Below the pieces are notes generated by a model, which saw only the letters and a list, made by a program, of their open reading frames with translations, did not search any database and was not told the DNA's origin. From positions 1 through 7,713 of the forward strand of contig JAKAOE010000077.1 in assembly GCA_021823305.1 (NCBI GenBank): 7,713 nt of DNA, read 5' to 3'. The stretch is from Acidobacteriota bacterium. Lineage in GTDB: Bacteria > Acidobacteriota > Terriglobia > Terriglobales > SCQP01. Shown one piece after another: positions 1 through 6,766 of this stretch; position 1 is the stretch's first letter, and the number at the start of each line of letters is the position of its first letter. The translations under genes and the position numbers were made by a program.

Positions 1-155
1 TCCGATCTCATCATCGCCGGCGTCGCCGGCGCGCCCTTCTCCTTGGCCAGCGCCTTCTGCAGGCTGCCGCGCTGGTCCATGGCGGCGGCGGCGATCACGC
101 CGCGCGCGTCGGCAACCGCGTTCAGGCCTTTGAGTTTGCCGGGGGTCATCTTCAT
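1..155 (-). CDS. Tagatose-1,6-bisphosphate aldolase (LacD-type class I aldolase), N-terminal fragment
   Basis: Only the first 51 codons lie in the window; the gene continues past the left edge. The visible part reads MKMTPGKLKGLNAVADARG, then VIAAAAMDQRGSLQKAL. The 'L..L.D.RGVIA.AA.DQRGSL' pattern is the N-terminal signature I know from LacD-type tagatose-1,6-bisphosphate aldolases, TIM-barrel class I enzymes that cleave tagatose-1,6-bisphosphate to dihydroxyacetone phosphate and glyceraldehyde-3-phosphate. The Schiff-base lysine lies beyond the window, so catalysis cannot be checked. The start at 155 is preferred over the in-frame ATG two codons later because a GGAG (plus-strand 167-170) sits 11 nt upstream of it. 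It begins 33 bp after the glucoamylase stop and is probably co-transcribed with it. Another sugar-phosphate aldolase of the same superfamily is possible. Confidence 0.82.
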   Translation of the reverse strand, partial: MKMTPGKLKGLNAVADARGVIAAAAMDQRGSLQKALAKEKGAPATPAMMRS

Positions 156-188
156 GGCGCGTTGTTCTCCGTGGAAAAATTGCCGCTT

Positions 189-2582
189 CTAGTCTATCGC
201 CACCGCAAAGTCCTGGCCCTGCCAGTGCCCGTCGGCCGCGTACCGGAACGTGAACCGCAGCGGCGCCTGCTGTGCCGCCGGCAGCGCCACGTCCACGTAC
301 TCGAACCCGCAGTTGGTCGCGGCCGAGCGCACCTCCTCCGTCGTCGCCCAGCCGTCGCGGCTGAAATGCAGGAAAAACGCGGCCTCGAGCTGGATGCGCA
401 GCGTGGCGCCGCGCGGCGCCCGTTCCACCTGGCGCTTCAGCTTCCAGATCTCGAGCGGCGGCCGCCGCTTGCCCGCGCGGTAGCGCTCCGCCACCGCCGG
501 AATGAGGTCGAACACCGCGCCGTCGGCGAGCGAGCGCAGCAGGCGGACATACTCGGCGTGCGCCCACATCAGCGGCATCGCGGAGCCGCTGGGACGGCCG
601 AAGTAGAGGAAGTGCGAGGGCAGGTCGGGCAGGTCCCAGATTTGCTCGGGCAGCAGATTGAGATGATTGGCGAGCTGCTCCATGGCGCGCAGGTAGGGGG
701 TCACGTCCCGCCCGGCCGCGAATTCGTAGTGCGCGCGCTCGCCGGTCAGCAACGGCCACGCCCCGCCTCGGCCCCAGCCGGTGTAGGCTTCCCCGTCGCG
801 ATGCTGGCCGTAGCCGTCGTGATTGTAGCGCCGCCAGCAGGGGCCGAACGGCGTATTGACCTTGAGCAGCGCGTCCACCACGCGCAGCGAGTCCTCGATC
901 AGCGGGTCGCCCGGCGCCCGGATGCCGTAGCGCACCAGTTCGAGGAAGCCCGCGTCCACGATGTCGCGCGCCGGAAACTCGGTGGGCTCGCCCGGCGGCC
1001 GGTTGGCGATGTGCAGCACCGCCTGGTTGGGATCCTCGTTGGCTCCGGCTCCGGCCAGCGGCGCGGGGTTGATCCGGATGTAGTGGCGCGGCACGCCGGC
1101 CAGCAGCGCGCCCTGGGTGGTCACGGTCCAGGCCTCGAGATGGCTCTCCAGGAAGTCGGCGGTGTCGAGCGCCAGCCGGCTCAGTTCCTCGTCGCCGTGG
1201 GCGCGCGCAATCTCGGCGGCGCACACCAGCCCGGCGATGTGCGCCGCCAGGCTGGAGGGCGAGTAGCCGCCCGCCTCCTCCCAGCGCTCCTCCTGCGTCG
1301 CCGGGCCGTGCCGCATCAGGTAGCCCGCCGCGCGCGCCACCATCGGATACACGTCAATCCCGTGCAGCGCGCCCTGGCGCCGCAGCCGCCAGGCCAGCAG
1401 GATGGGAAACGCCACCTCGTCGAGCTGAATCCCCTGCCAGTAGGGCGTGCCGTTGAGCCAGAAATTCTGCGCGAAGCCGCCGTCGGCGTGCTGCGAGGCC
1501 GCCAGGTAGAGCAGCGCCCGCCGCGCCGTGGCGTGGTCGCCGCTGGCCAACAGCCCGCTGGCGCTGTTCACCAGATCGCGCGTCCACACCAGGTGATAGC
1601 CGCCCAGATCCTCGTCCCCCTTGGCCTCGCCCCAGGGGATCGAAAGCGAGGCGATCAACGCGCCGGGATAGGTTTTGTCCTCGTGCGCCAGCAGCAGGCT
1701 GACGCTGCGGTGGTAGAGGTCTCCGCCGTCGCGCGCCTGCGCCTCCAGCGGCAGGCGGTGCTCTCCCGTACGCTGCCACTGCGCCACGAAGCGCGTCCGC
1801 GCCGCCTCGAACGGCGGGTCGAGCGACTGCAGCAGGGCGTTGAGCGCGGCTTCGCGCGCGTTGCCGAAGGCCAGCCCGACGGTGAACTCGCGCGTGCGGC
1901 TGAGGTCGATTTCGGCGCACAGCGCCACGTTGCCGTCGGTGGCGCGCTGGAAGGCGAAGGTGGGGTGGAGGTGCGCGGCCAGGTCGCTCCAGCCGTCGCT
2001 CGCGCCCACGTAGCCCGCCGAGGCGTAACGCAGCGGCGCCGTCGCTCCGATCGCCATCCAGCTGCCGCCGCGGTGCGCCAGCAGCACCGTCCGCCCCACC
2101 GCCTCGCCAATTTCGGCGCAGTTGTGCGCGCCGATGCCGTCCAGGTGGGGGGCGCAGAGCACGAACAGGCGCAGCGCGTGGGCAAGCGGCGGCGCCGCCT
2201 CCACCCGCGTGTGCAGCAGCACGCTGCTCAGGTGCGGGTCGGCGATGACTTCCTTGTGCAGCCGGAACCGCCCCTGCCGGTCCGCGGTGACGATGCGGTA
2301 GCCCAGCGCCTGCGGGTCCATGGCCTCGGTGGTCGAGTCGCAGTCGCGCCGTTCCCCCTGAAAAAACGTCGCCCCATCGGTGATCAGGAACTGCAGGTCG
2401 CGCACCTGCGGCCGGTCCACGGTGGGGTAGTAGATCTCGGTGAGCGTGCCCTGCGCCAGCGTGAACCACAGCCGGCTGGCGGCGGAGTAGGCGGTGCCGA
2501 TGGCGTCCTTGGCGCCCCGCGTCCAGCGCGGCGGGATACCGGGGGCGCCGAAGGCCTCGGCGGAGGGTTGGGGATCGGACAT
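189..2582 (-). CDS. Glucoamylase (glucan 1,4-alpha-glucosidase), GH15, with N-terminal glucodextranase-type domain
   Basis: The 797-residue protein has the layout of bacterial GH15 glucoamylases and glucodextranases: an N-terminal beta-sandwich (about 10-270), an (alpha/alpha)6 barrel (about 285-690) and a C-terminal extension. These enzymes release glucose from non-reducing ends of maltodextrins or related glucans by inversion. The substrate-site motif HLVWTRDL is around W333-D336. The ERWEE motif (W434, E435, E436) carries the likely general acid, and TGERAHYE carries the likely general base E615; both are close to the E430/E628-type positions I recall for the family. No signal peptide is visible (the N-terminus MSDPQPSAEAFG is polar), so a cytoplasmic role on imported or stored oligosaccharides is inferred. 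AGGAG at plus-strand 2597-2601 is 14 nt before the ATG, rather far. The gene begins 30 bp after the M50 protease stop. A glucodextranase or GH15 trehalase activity cannot be excluded from sequence alone. Confidence 0.94.
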   Translation of the reverse strand: MSDPQPSAEAFGAPGIPPRWTRGAKDAIGTAYSAASRLWFTLAQGTLTEIYYPTVDRPQVRDLQFLITDGATFFQGERRDCDSTTEAMDPQALGYRIVTADRQGRFRLHKEVIADPHLSSVLLHTRVEAAPPLAHALRLFVLCAPHLDGIGAHNCAEIGEAVGRTVLLAHRGGSWMAIGATAPLRYASAGYVGASDGWSDLAAHLHPTFAFQRATDGNVALCAEIDLSRTREFTVGLAFGNAREAALNALLQSLDPPFEAARTRFVAQWQRTGEHRLPLEAQARDGGDLYHRSVSLLLAHEDKTYPGALIASLSIPWGEAKGDEDLGGYHLVWTRDLVNSASGLLASGDHATARRALLYLAASQHADGGFAQNFWLNGTPYWQGIQLDEVAFPILLAWRLRRQGALHGIDVYPMVARAAGYLMRHGPATQEERWEEAGGYSPSSLAAHIAGLVCAAEIARAHGDEELSRLALDTADFLESHLEAWTVTTQGALLAGVPRHYIRINPAPLAGAGANEDPNQAVLHIANRPPGEPTEFPARDIVDAGFLELVRYGIRAPGDPLIEDSLRVVDALLKVNTPFGPCWRRYNHDGYGQHRDGEAYTGWGRGGAWPLLTGERAHYEFAAGRDVTPYLRAMEQLANHLNLLPEQIWDLPDLPSHFLYFGRPSGSAMPLMWAHAEYVRLLRSLADGAVFDLIPAVAERYRAGKRRPPLEIWKLKRQVERAPRGATLRIQLEAAFFLHFSRDGWATTEEVRSAATNCGFEYVDVALPAAQQAPLRFTFRYAADGHWQGQDFAVAID

Positions 2583-2612
2583 GGCGTTGGTCGGGTCTCC
2601 TGGTTGGGGAAG

Positions 2613-3740
2613 TCAGGGCTGCCGCAGTTGCGAGTGCAGCAACTCGATGATGCGGTCGCGCCGGATCACGCCGCGCACGCCGCCGTTGTTCAGCACCGGC
2701 AGCTGGCCGACGTCGCTCTCCGCCATCTTGCGCAGCGCCGCGTGCAGGCCCTCGGCCGGCTCCACGGTCGCCATCCGCTCGCGCGGCACCATGACGTCGC
2801 GCACCAGCGTCGTGCCCCAGTGCTCGCGCGGCACCCGCGACAGGTCGGCGGGGGTGATGATGCCCAGCAGATGGTCGTCGGCGTCCATCACCAGGCTGGC
2901 GCGAAAGTTATTGTGCGCCGCCAGGTCGCTGATGAACACCTCGAGGTTGGTCTCCGGCGGCACGCGCGCGAAAAACGGCGTCTCCAGATCGCTCACCGTG
3001 AACCGCTCCAGCGCCGTCTGGATCTCGGTCTGGCGCCAGCTCTGCTGCGCCGCCGACAGCAGGAACCAGCCGATGAAAGCCAGCCACAGCCCGCTCAGCG
3101 CCGCCCCGGCGAAAAACTCCATCACCCCCAGCAGGATGAAGCCCATGGCGCAGAGCTTGCCCACGTTCGTCGCCCAGCGCGTGGACTTGACGAAATCCTT
3201 GTTCGCGCTCCACAGGATCGCGCGCAGCACCCGCCCGCCATCCAGCGGGAATCCGGGAATCAGGTTGAAGCCCGCCAGCAGCAGGTTGATGTAACCCAGC
3301 CAGTTCAGCACCGCGAACACCGGCTGACTGTTCGCTCCCAGCCGCCCCAGCCCCACGCACACCGCCCCGGTCACGATGCTGGTCAGCGGACCCGCGATCG
3401 CGATCTTGAACTCCGTCGCCGCGTCGTCGGGCTCGCGCGTCAACTCGCTCACCCCGCCGAAGACGAACAGCGTGATGGTGTGCACCGGCAGCCCGTGGCC
3501 CCGCGCCACCAGGCTGTGCGCCAGTTCGTGCAGCACCACCGAGCCGAAAAACAGCAGCGTCGTCACCGTCGCCGCTGCGATCACCACCGCCATCGGCCAG
3601 GCCCGGTTGAGCCGCGCAAAGTACTCCGCCAGCGTCACCCCGATCAGCACCAGGATGATCAGCCAGCTGGCGTCGAAGACGACGTCGATGCCGGCGATGC
3701 GCGCCAGGCGGCGGCCGGAGGAGCGTGCGGACCCGGGCAT
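2613..3740 (-). CDS. M50 site-2-type intramembrane zinc metalloprotease with two C-terminal CBS domains
   Basis: With the start at 3740 the protein has 375 residues, the usual size for the CBS-containing S2P/Rip3 subgroup. It opens with the family's R.AGIDVVFDASW segment and a first membrane helix (about 26-40). The zinc-binding HELAH (H71, E72, H75) lies at the end of the next hydrophobic helix, AGPLTS (G117-P118) follows, and NLIPGFPLDGG supplies the third ligand, D167. Further helices span about 185-230. Two CBS modules follow, about 249-313 (ending GIITPADLSR) and 314-372 (RDVMVP to GVIRRDRIIELL), which in this family are thought to sense adenine nucleotides or energy state. Such proteases cut membrane-embedded segments, often of anti-sigma factors, but no substrate is visible here. 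The frame stays open upstream to about 4037, but that part is antisense to the transporter gene and unlike the family. No Shine-Dalgarno precedes the ATG. It is first in the leftward gene run. Confidence 0.92.
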   Translation of the reverse strand: MPGSARSSGRRLARIAGIDVVFDASWLIILVLIGVTLAEYFARLNRAWPMAVVIAAATVTTLLFFGSVVLHELAHSLVARGHGLPVHTITLFVFGGVSELTREPDDAATEFKIAIAGPLTSIVTGAVCVGLGRLGANSQPVFAVLNWLGYINLLLAGFNLIPGFPLDGGRVLRAILWSANKDFVKSTRWATNVGKLCAMGFILLGVMEFFAGAALSGLWLAFIGWFLLSAAQQSWRQTEIQTALERFTVSDLETPFFARVPPETNLEVFISDLAAHNNFRASLVMDADDHLLGIITPADLSRVPREHWGTTLVRDVMVPRERMATVEPAEGLHAALRKMAESDVGQLPVLNNGGVRGVIRRDRIIELLHSQLRQP

Positions 3741-3825
3741 AATGCTCAGGCTATTATCGCCCGGGGCGCCCCGCCCGCCGCCTGCGGTAGGATGTGGGAG
3801 GCGCCGCAGCCCCGGCTCCGCCCTT
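3741..3825. promoter_or_regulatory. Divergent intergenic region with candidate leftward -10 and a GC-rich palindrome
   Basis: This 85-bp region separates the leftward protease from the rightward transporter and should hold both promoters. On the minus strand GATAAT (plus-strand 3753-3758) matches TATAAT at 5 of 6 bases and ends 12 nt before the protease ATG, which would give a leader of only about 5-7 nt; no convincing -35 is visible at the usual spacing. On the plus strand TAGGAT at 3788-3793 is a weak 4-of-6 match to a -10. A perfect 12-bp palindrome, CGGGGCGCCCCG, lies at 3762-3773, just upstream of the candidate -10, and could be an operator or simply chance in very GC-rich DNA. Neither flanking gene has a Shine-Dalgarno at normal distance. 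Confidence 0.35.
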
Positions 3826-4545
3826 ATGAGCACTCCCGCGCCCGTCGTGCCCGGCCAAGCCCAACACGCCGAATCCCACTTTACCGGCAGCGCGCGCCTG
3901 CGCGACCTGGTGATCGGCATGTCCGACGGCCTCACCGTCCCCTTCGCCCTCGCCGCCGGCCTCAGCGGCGCCGCCGTCGCCACCCGCGTGGTGGTGACCG
4001 CCGGGCTGGCCGAGATCGCCGCCGGCTCCATCGCCATGGGCCTGGGCGGCTACCTCGCCGCGCGCAGCGACGCCGAGCATTACGCCAGCGAGCTGGAACG
4101 CGAGGAGCGCGAGATCGTCGAGCGTCCCGCGGACGAGCGCCGCGAGGTTGCCGAAATCCTGCAACAGTACGGCATGAGCGAACAGGAGAGCGCCGTCCTG
4201 GTGGAGGCCATGGCGCAACGCCCCGCCGCCTGGCGCGACTTCATGATGCGCTTCGAACTCGGCCTCGAAGCCCCCGAGCCCGGCCGTGCCCTCGCCAGCG
4301 CGGTCACCATCGCCGGCGCCTACATCGCCGGCGGCATGATCCCTTTGGGGCCCTATTTCGCCCCCGTCGCCCTCGCCACCGCGCTCAAGGTCTCCGTCGC
4401 CGTCACCGGCGCCGCGCTGCTCGCCTTCGGCTACATCAAGGGCCGCTTCACCGGCGCGCCCCCGGTGCGCTCCGCGATCCAGACCGCGCTCATTGGCGGC
4501 CTCGCCGCCACCGCCGCGTTCGCGCTCGCGCGCCTCATCTCGTGA
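3826..4545 (+). CDS. VIT1/CCC1-family (DUF125) iron/manganese transporter
   Basis: The 239-residue membrane protein has five predicted helices (about 31-54, 56-78, 153-173, 176-203, 218-238) and a soluble, charged insert between helices 2 and 3 (about 82-150), the VIT1/CCC1 layout. This family moves Fe2+ or Mn2+ out of the cytoplasm by proton antiport. The key residues I recall from plant VIT1 all recur at a constant offset of nine: D34 (SDGL) and M71 in the pore; E93, E96, E104 and E107 in the metal-binding insert; and M140, M141 and E144 (FMMRFE). This strongly supports a working metal exporter and the N-terminus chosen. The ATG at 3826 has no Shine-Dalgarno at normal distance; a GGGAGG about 24 nt upstream is too far. 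The frame is open further upstream, but there it is antisense to the protease. The stop overlaps the era start. Confidence 0.93.
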   Translation: MSTPAPVVPGQAQHAESHFTGSARLRDLVIGMSDGLTVPFALAAGLSGAAVATRVVVTAGLAEIAAGSIAMGLGGYLAARSDAEHYASELEREEREIVERPADERREVAEILQQYGMSEQESAVLVEAMAQRPAAWRDFMMRFELGLEAPEPGRALASAVTIAGAYIAGGMIPLGPYFAPVALATALKVSVAVTGAALLAFGYIKGRFTGAPPVRSAIQTALIGGLAATAAFALARLIS

Positions 4546-5471
4546 GCCCCCCGGTGGAGTTCCGCTCCGGGTTCGTCAGCATAGTCGGCCGCCCCAACAC
4601 CGGCAAGAGCACCCTGGTCAACGCCCTCGTCGGCCGCAAGATCGCCGCCGTCACCCCCCATCCCCAAACCACCCGCACCCACCTCCTCGGCATTCTCGAC
4701 CGCCCCGAAGGCCAGATAGTGCTGGTGGACACTCCGGGCGCCCACCGCGGTCGCGGCCCCCTGGCCCGCGCCCTGCTCCGCAGCCTGCGTGCCGGATTGG
4801 AAGGCCGCGACCTCGCCCTCTTCCTGGTGGACGCGCACCGCGCCTGGGGCCAGGAAGACGAGATGGCTCTCGATCTTCTCCGCGGCGGCGATGCCGCAGC
4901 CGCCCCGCCCGTCTTCCTCGTGCTCAATAAGGCGGACCTTCTGCCCTCGCCCGAAGCCGCCCTCCCGCTGCTCGAACGGTTGCGGGCGAAATATGACTTC
5001 GCCGAGGCCATCCCCATCTCTGCCCTCAAAAAGCTCAACCTCGACCGTCTCACCCGACTCATGTTCGAGCGCATGCCGGCCGGCGAGCCGTACTTCCCCG
5101 CCGGCCAAGCCACCGACCAGCCCGAGCGCTTCTGGATCGCCGAGCTCATCCGCGAGCAGGCCATGCTGCTCACGCGCGAGGAGGTCCCGCACGCCCTCGC
5201 CGTCCGCGTCGAAGGAGATACCGAACGGAAACGCGCCGCGGGGAGGTTGCGCGTCATTCAGGCCGCGATCGTCTGCGAGCGCCCCGGCCAGAAGGCCATC
5301 CTGGTCGGCAAGGGCGGCGAAATGATCCGCCGCATCGGCATCGAATCGCGGCGCCAACTCGAGGCCGAGCTCGGCATCGCCGTCCGCCTGGAGTTGCACG
5401 TGGTGGTGCGGGCGGAGTGGAGGGAGGATCCGCGCGCGGTGGCCGGGTTAGACTTTAGGCGGGAATCCTGA
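4542..5471 (+). CDS. era: GTPase Era (16S rRNA-binding ribosome assembly factor)
   Basis: The 309-residue protein has all the marks of Era, the GTPase that binds the 3' end of 16S rRNA and aids 30S maturation. The P-loop is GRPNTGKST (16-24), G2 is in TPHPQTTRT (38-46), G3 is DTPG (63-66), G4 is NKAD (129-132) and G5 is SAL (160-162). A C-terminal KH domain follows with its GxxG loop as GKGG (256-259) and the characteristic [13 protein letters not shown] stretch after it. The length matches the family norm near 300. The GTG at 4542 is chosen because it overlaps the transporter stop in a GTGA junction, typical of coupled translation; there is no Shine-Dalgarno. A GTG at 4554 is an alternative that would remove four residues. 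nrdR follows after 4 bp. The frame continues open far upstream to 162, but that part is antisense to other genes and not Era. Confidence 0.97.
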   Translation: MSPPVEFRSGFVSIVGRPNTGKSTLVNALVGRKIAAVTPHPQTTRTHLLGILDRPEGQIVLVDTPGAHRGRGPLARALLRSLRAGLEGRDLALFLVDAHRAWGQEDEMALDLLRGGDAAAAPPVFLVLNKADLLPSPEAALPLLERLRAKYDFAEAIPISALKKLNLDRLTRLMFERMPAGEPYFPAGQATDQPERFWIAELIREQAMLLTREEVPHALAVRVEGDTERKRAAGRLRVIQAAIVCERPGQKAILVGKGGEMIRRIGIESRRQLEAELGIAVRLELHVVVRAEWREDPRAVAGLDFRRES

Positions 5472-5475
5472 GCCT

Positions 5476-5949
5476 ATGCGATGCCCGTTTTGCGGCCACC
5501 CCGAAGACCGCGTAGTGGATTCGCGCGAGAGCAAGGAGGGCGACGCCATCCGCCGCCGGCGCGAGTGCGCCGCCTGTGGGAAGCGTTTCACCACCTACGA
5601 GCGCCTCGACGAGATCCCCTACATGGTGGTCAAGAAGGACGGCCGGCGGGAGAAGTTCGAGCGCCAGAAAGTGCTCACCGGCCTGCTCCACGCCGCCGAG
5701 AAGCGCCCCATCTCCATGGGCCAGCTGGAAGCCATCGTCAACGAAGTGGAAGCGCTCATCGTGGATTCGCCCGAGCGCGAGGTGAGCACCCGCGCCATCG
5801 GGCAGCTGCTGATGGACCGGCTCCGCCAGCTTGACAAGGTGGCCTACGTCCGCTTCGCTTCGGTCTATATGGACTTCAAGGACGTCAACGAGTTCCTCAA
5901 CGAGCTGCACCGCGTCATGCAGCCGCGGGATGCAACCTCGAAAATTTGA
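5476..5949 (+). CDS. nrdR: Transcriptional repressor NrdR
   Basis: The 157-residue protein is a full-length NrdR, the ATP/dATP-sensing repressor that binds NrdR boxes upstream of ribonucleotide reductase genes. The N-terminal zinc ribbon uses CPFC (C3, C6) and CAAC (C31, C34). The hallmark stretches [19 protein letters not shown] and FTTYER follow. The ATP-cone domain covers about 49-139, with [11 protein letters not shown] near its start and [11 protein letters not shown] near its end. No ribonucleotide reductase gene is in the window, and I saw no pair of NrdR-box-like repeats, so its targets lie elsewhere. The start is 4 bp after the era stop. A GGGAA about 10 nt upstream is only a weak ribosome-binding site, so co-transcription with era and the transporter is likely. 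Confidence 0.98.
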   Translation: MRCPFCGHPEDRVVDSRESKEGDAIRRRRECAACGKRFTTYERLDEIPYMVVKKDGRREKFERQKVLTGLLHAAEKRPISMGQLEAIVNEVEALIVDSPEREVSTRAIGQLLMDRLRQLDKVAYVRFASVYMDFKDVNEFLNELHRVMQPRDATSKI

Positions 5950-5957
5950 TGGAACAT

Positions 5958-5986
5958 CCCACCCTTCGTACAAGACCGAAGGAGGG
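5958..5986 (+). promoter_or_regulatory. Predicted hairpin sequestering the SYLF gene Shine-Dalgarno
   Basis: CCTTCG at 5963-5968 is perfectly complementary to CGAAGG at 5977-5982 across an 8-nt loop (5969-5976). After a small internal loop, CCC at 5958-5960 can pair with GGG at 5984-5986. The 3' arm contains nearly the whole Shine-Dalgarno AAGGAGG (5979-5985), which ends 4 nt before the SYLF ATG. In a transcript reading through from nrdR, the structure would mask ribosome binding. There is no U-tract after it, so it is not an intrinsic terminator. The pairing is seen directly; any regulatory role is inferred. Confidence 0.45.
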
Positions 5987-5989
5987 TGT

Positions 5990-6766
5990 ATGCGGCGAGC
6001 GGGTGGTTTCGGATCGAACGCGGCGTTCGCGGGCATGACGGTGCTTGCGCTGGCGCTGTCGATCGCGGCGCAGGCCCAGGCCAGCACCAGCAACAAATCC
6101 GACGACATCGCGCGGCTGAACGCCGCCACGCGCGTCTTCGAGCAGGTCATGGCGACGCCCGACAAGGCCATACCGCAGGAGATTCTGCAACACGCTACCT
6201 GCATCGCCATCATCCCCGGTGAAAAGAAGGGCGCGTTTCTGGTGGGCGCCAACTACGGCAAGGGCGTCGCGGTATGCCGCCACACCACCAGTTCAAGTTG
6301 GGGCCCACCGCTGTTCGTGACCATCGGCGGGGGAAGCTACGGCTTCCAGATCGGGGTACAGTCGAGTGACGTGGTCATGGTCTTCGGCAACCGCTCCCAG
6401 CTCGACAGCCTGCTCAACAGCAAGTTCCGCATCGGCGCCGAAGCCGCCGCCGCGGCGGGGCCGGTCGGCCGGCACGCCGCCGCCGGAACCGACATCAAGC
6501 TCAACTCCCAGATTCTCACCTACGGGCGCAGCAAGGGCGCCTTTGCCGGCATCAGCATCAGCGGCGCCGTCGTGCAGCCCGACACCACCGGCAACAAGGC
6601 GATGTACGGCGAAGCCGGCTACGACGTGGATCGCGTGCTGACCGGCAACGGCGTCCCCATCCCCAAGGAAGCCGATCCCCTCATCCACGCCCTCAACGCC
6701 AACGCCACCACCGCCCCGGTCAAACCCAAGCCGCCGGCGAAGAAAAAGGACGGCCGCTCAGCTTAA
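5990..6766 (+). CDS. Secreted SYLF-domain (YSC84-like) lipid-binding protein
   Basis: The ATG at 5990 follows a near-ideal AAGGAGG, giving 258 residues. A signal peptide is likely: basic MRR start, hydrophobic core at about 15-27 (MTVLALALSIAA) and cleavage after AQA at 29 or 31, implying export from the cytoplasm. The SYLF domain fills about 38-225, with family motifs in order: IPQEILQHATCIAIIPGEKK (62-80), GANYGKGVAVCR (87-98), GGGSYGFQIG (113-122), GPVGRHAAAGTD (157-168), YGRSKGAFAGISISGA (178-193) and a final NKAMYG. SYLF domains bind phospholipids in eukaryotes, and the bacterial function is not established. The C-terminal tail is rich in proline and lysine (PVKPKPPAKKK). The 40-bp gap after nrdR carries the Shine-Dalgarno hairpin; it also holds TTGATG (5946-5951) and TACAAG (5969-5974) 17 bp apart, which could be a weak promoter of its own. 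Confidence 0.95.
   Translation: MRRAGGFGSNAAFAGMTVLALALSIAAQAQASTSNKSDDIARLNAATRVFEQVMATPDKAIPQEILQHATCIAIIPGEKKGAFLVGANYGKGVAVCRHTTSSSWGPPLFVTIGGGSYGFQIGVQSSDVVMVFGNRSQLDSLLNSKFRIGAEAAAAAGPVGRHAAAGTDIKLNSQILTYGRSKGAFAGISISGAVVQPDTTGNKAMYGEAGYDVDRVLTGNGVPIPKEADPLIHALNANATTAPVKPKPPAKKKDGRSA

Noticed and set aside
3376..3825. An upstream extension of the transporter frame.
   Set aside because: It is antisense to the protease, is unlike any VIT1/CCC1 N-terminus, and the alignment of metal-site residues fits the start at 3826.
3741..4037. An upstream extension of the protease frame giving a 474-residue protein.
   Set aside because: The added part is antisense to the well-supported transporter and does not look like an M50 N-terminus; the family-like start is the ATG at 3740.
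4431..5399. A 322-codon minus-strand frame opposite era.
   Set aside because: It is a compositional shadow of era in GC-rich sequence with no recognisable domain, while era is complete on the other strand.
162..5471. A single plus-strand frame open for 1769 codons.
   Set aside because: Its last 309 codons are era; the rest is not a gene. From 189 to 3740 it lies codon-for-codon antisense to the glucoamylase and protease, so it stays open merely because those genes avoid TTA, CTA and TCA codons, as expected in GC-rich DNA. The translation is arginine/alanine/proline-rich with no domain.
5946..5974. TTGATG and TACAAG, 17 bp apart, as a firm SYLF promoter.
   Set aside because: Each box matches the consensus at only 4 of 6 positions, and transcription would begin near 5981, inside the Shine-Dalgarno. 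It is noted with the gene but not listed as a separate promoter.
5958..5986. The hairpin after nrdR as an intrinsic terminator.
   Set aside because: No T-tract follows it; instead the 3' arm holds the next gene's Shine-Dalgarno.
5455..6252. A 265-codon minus-strand frame opposite nrdR and the SYLF gene start.
   Set aside because: Both plus-strand genes are clear family members in their own frames, and the antisense product shows no domain.
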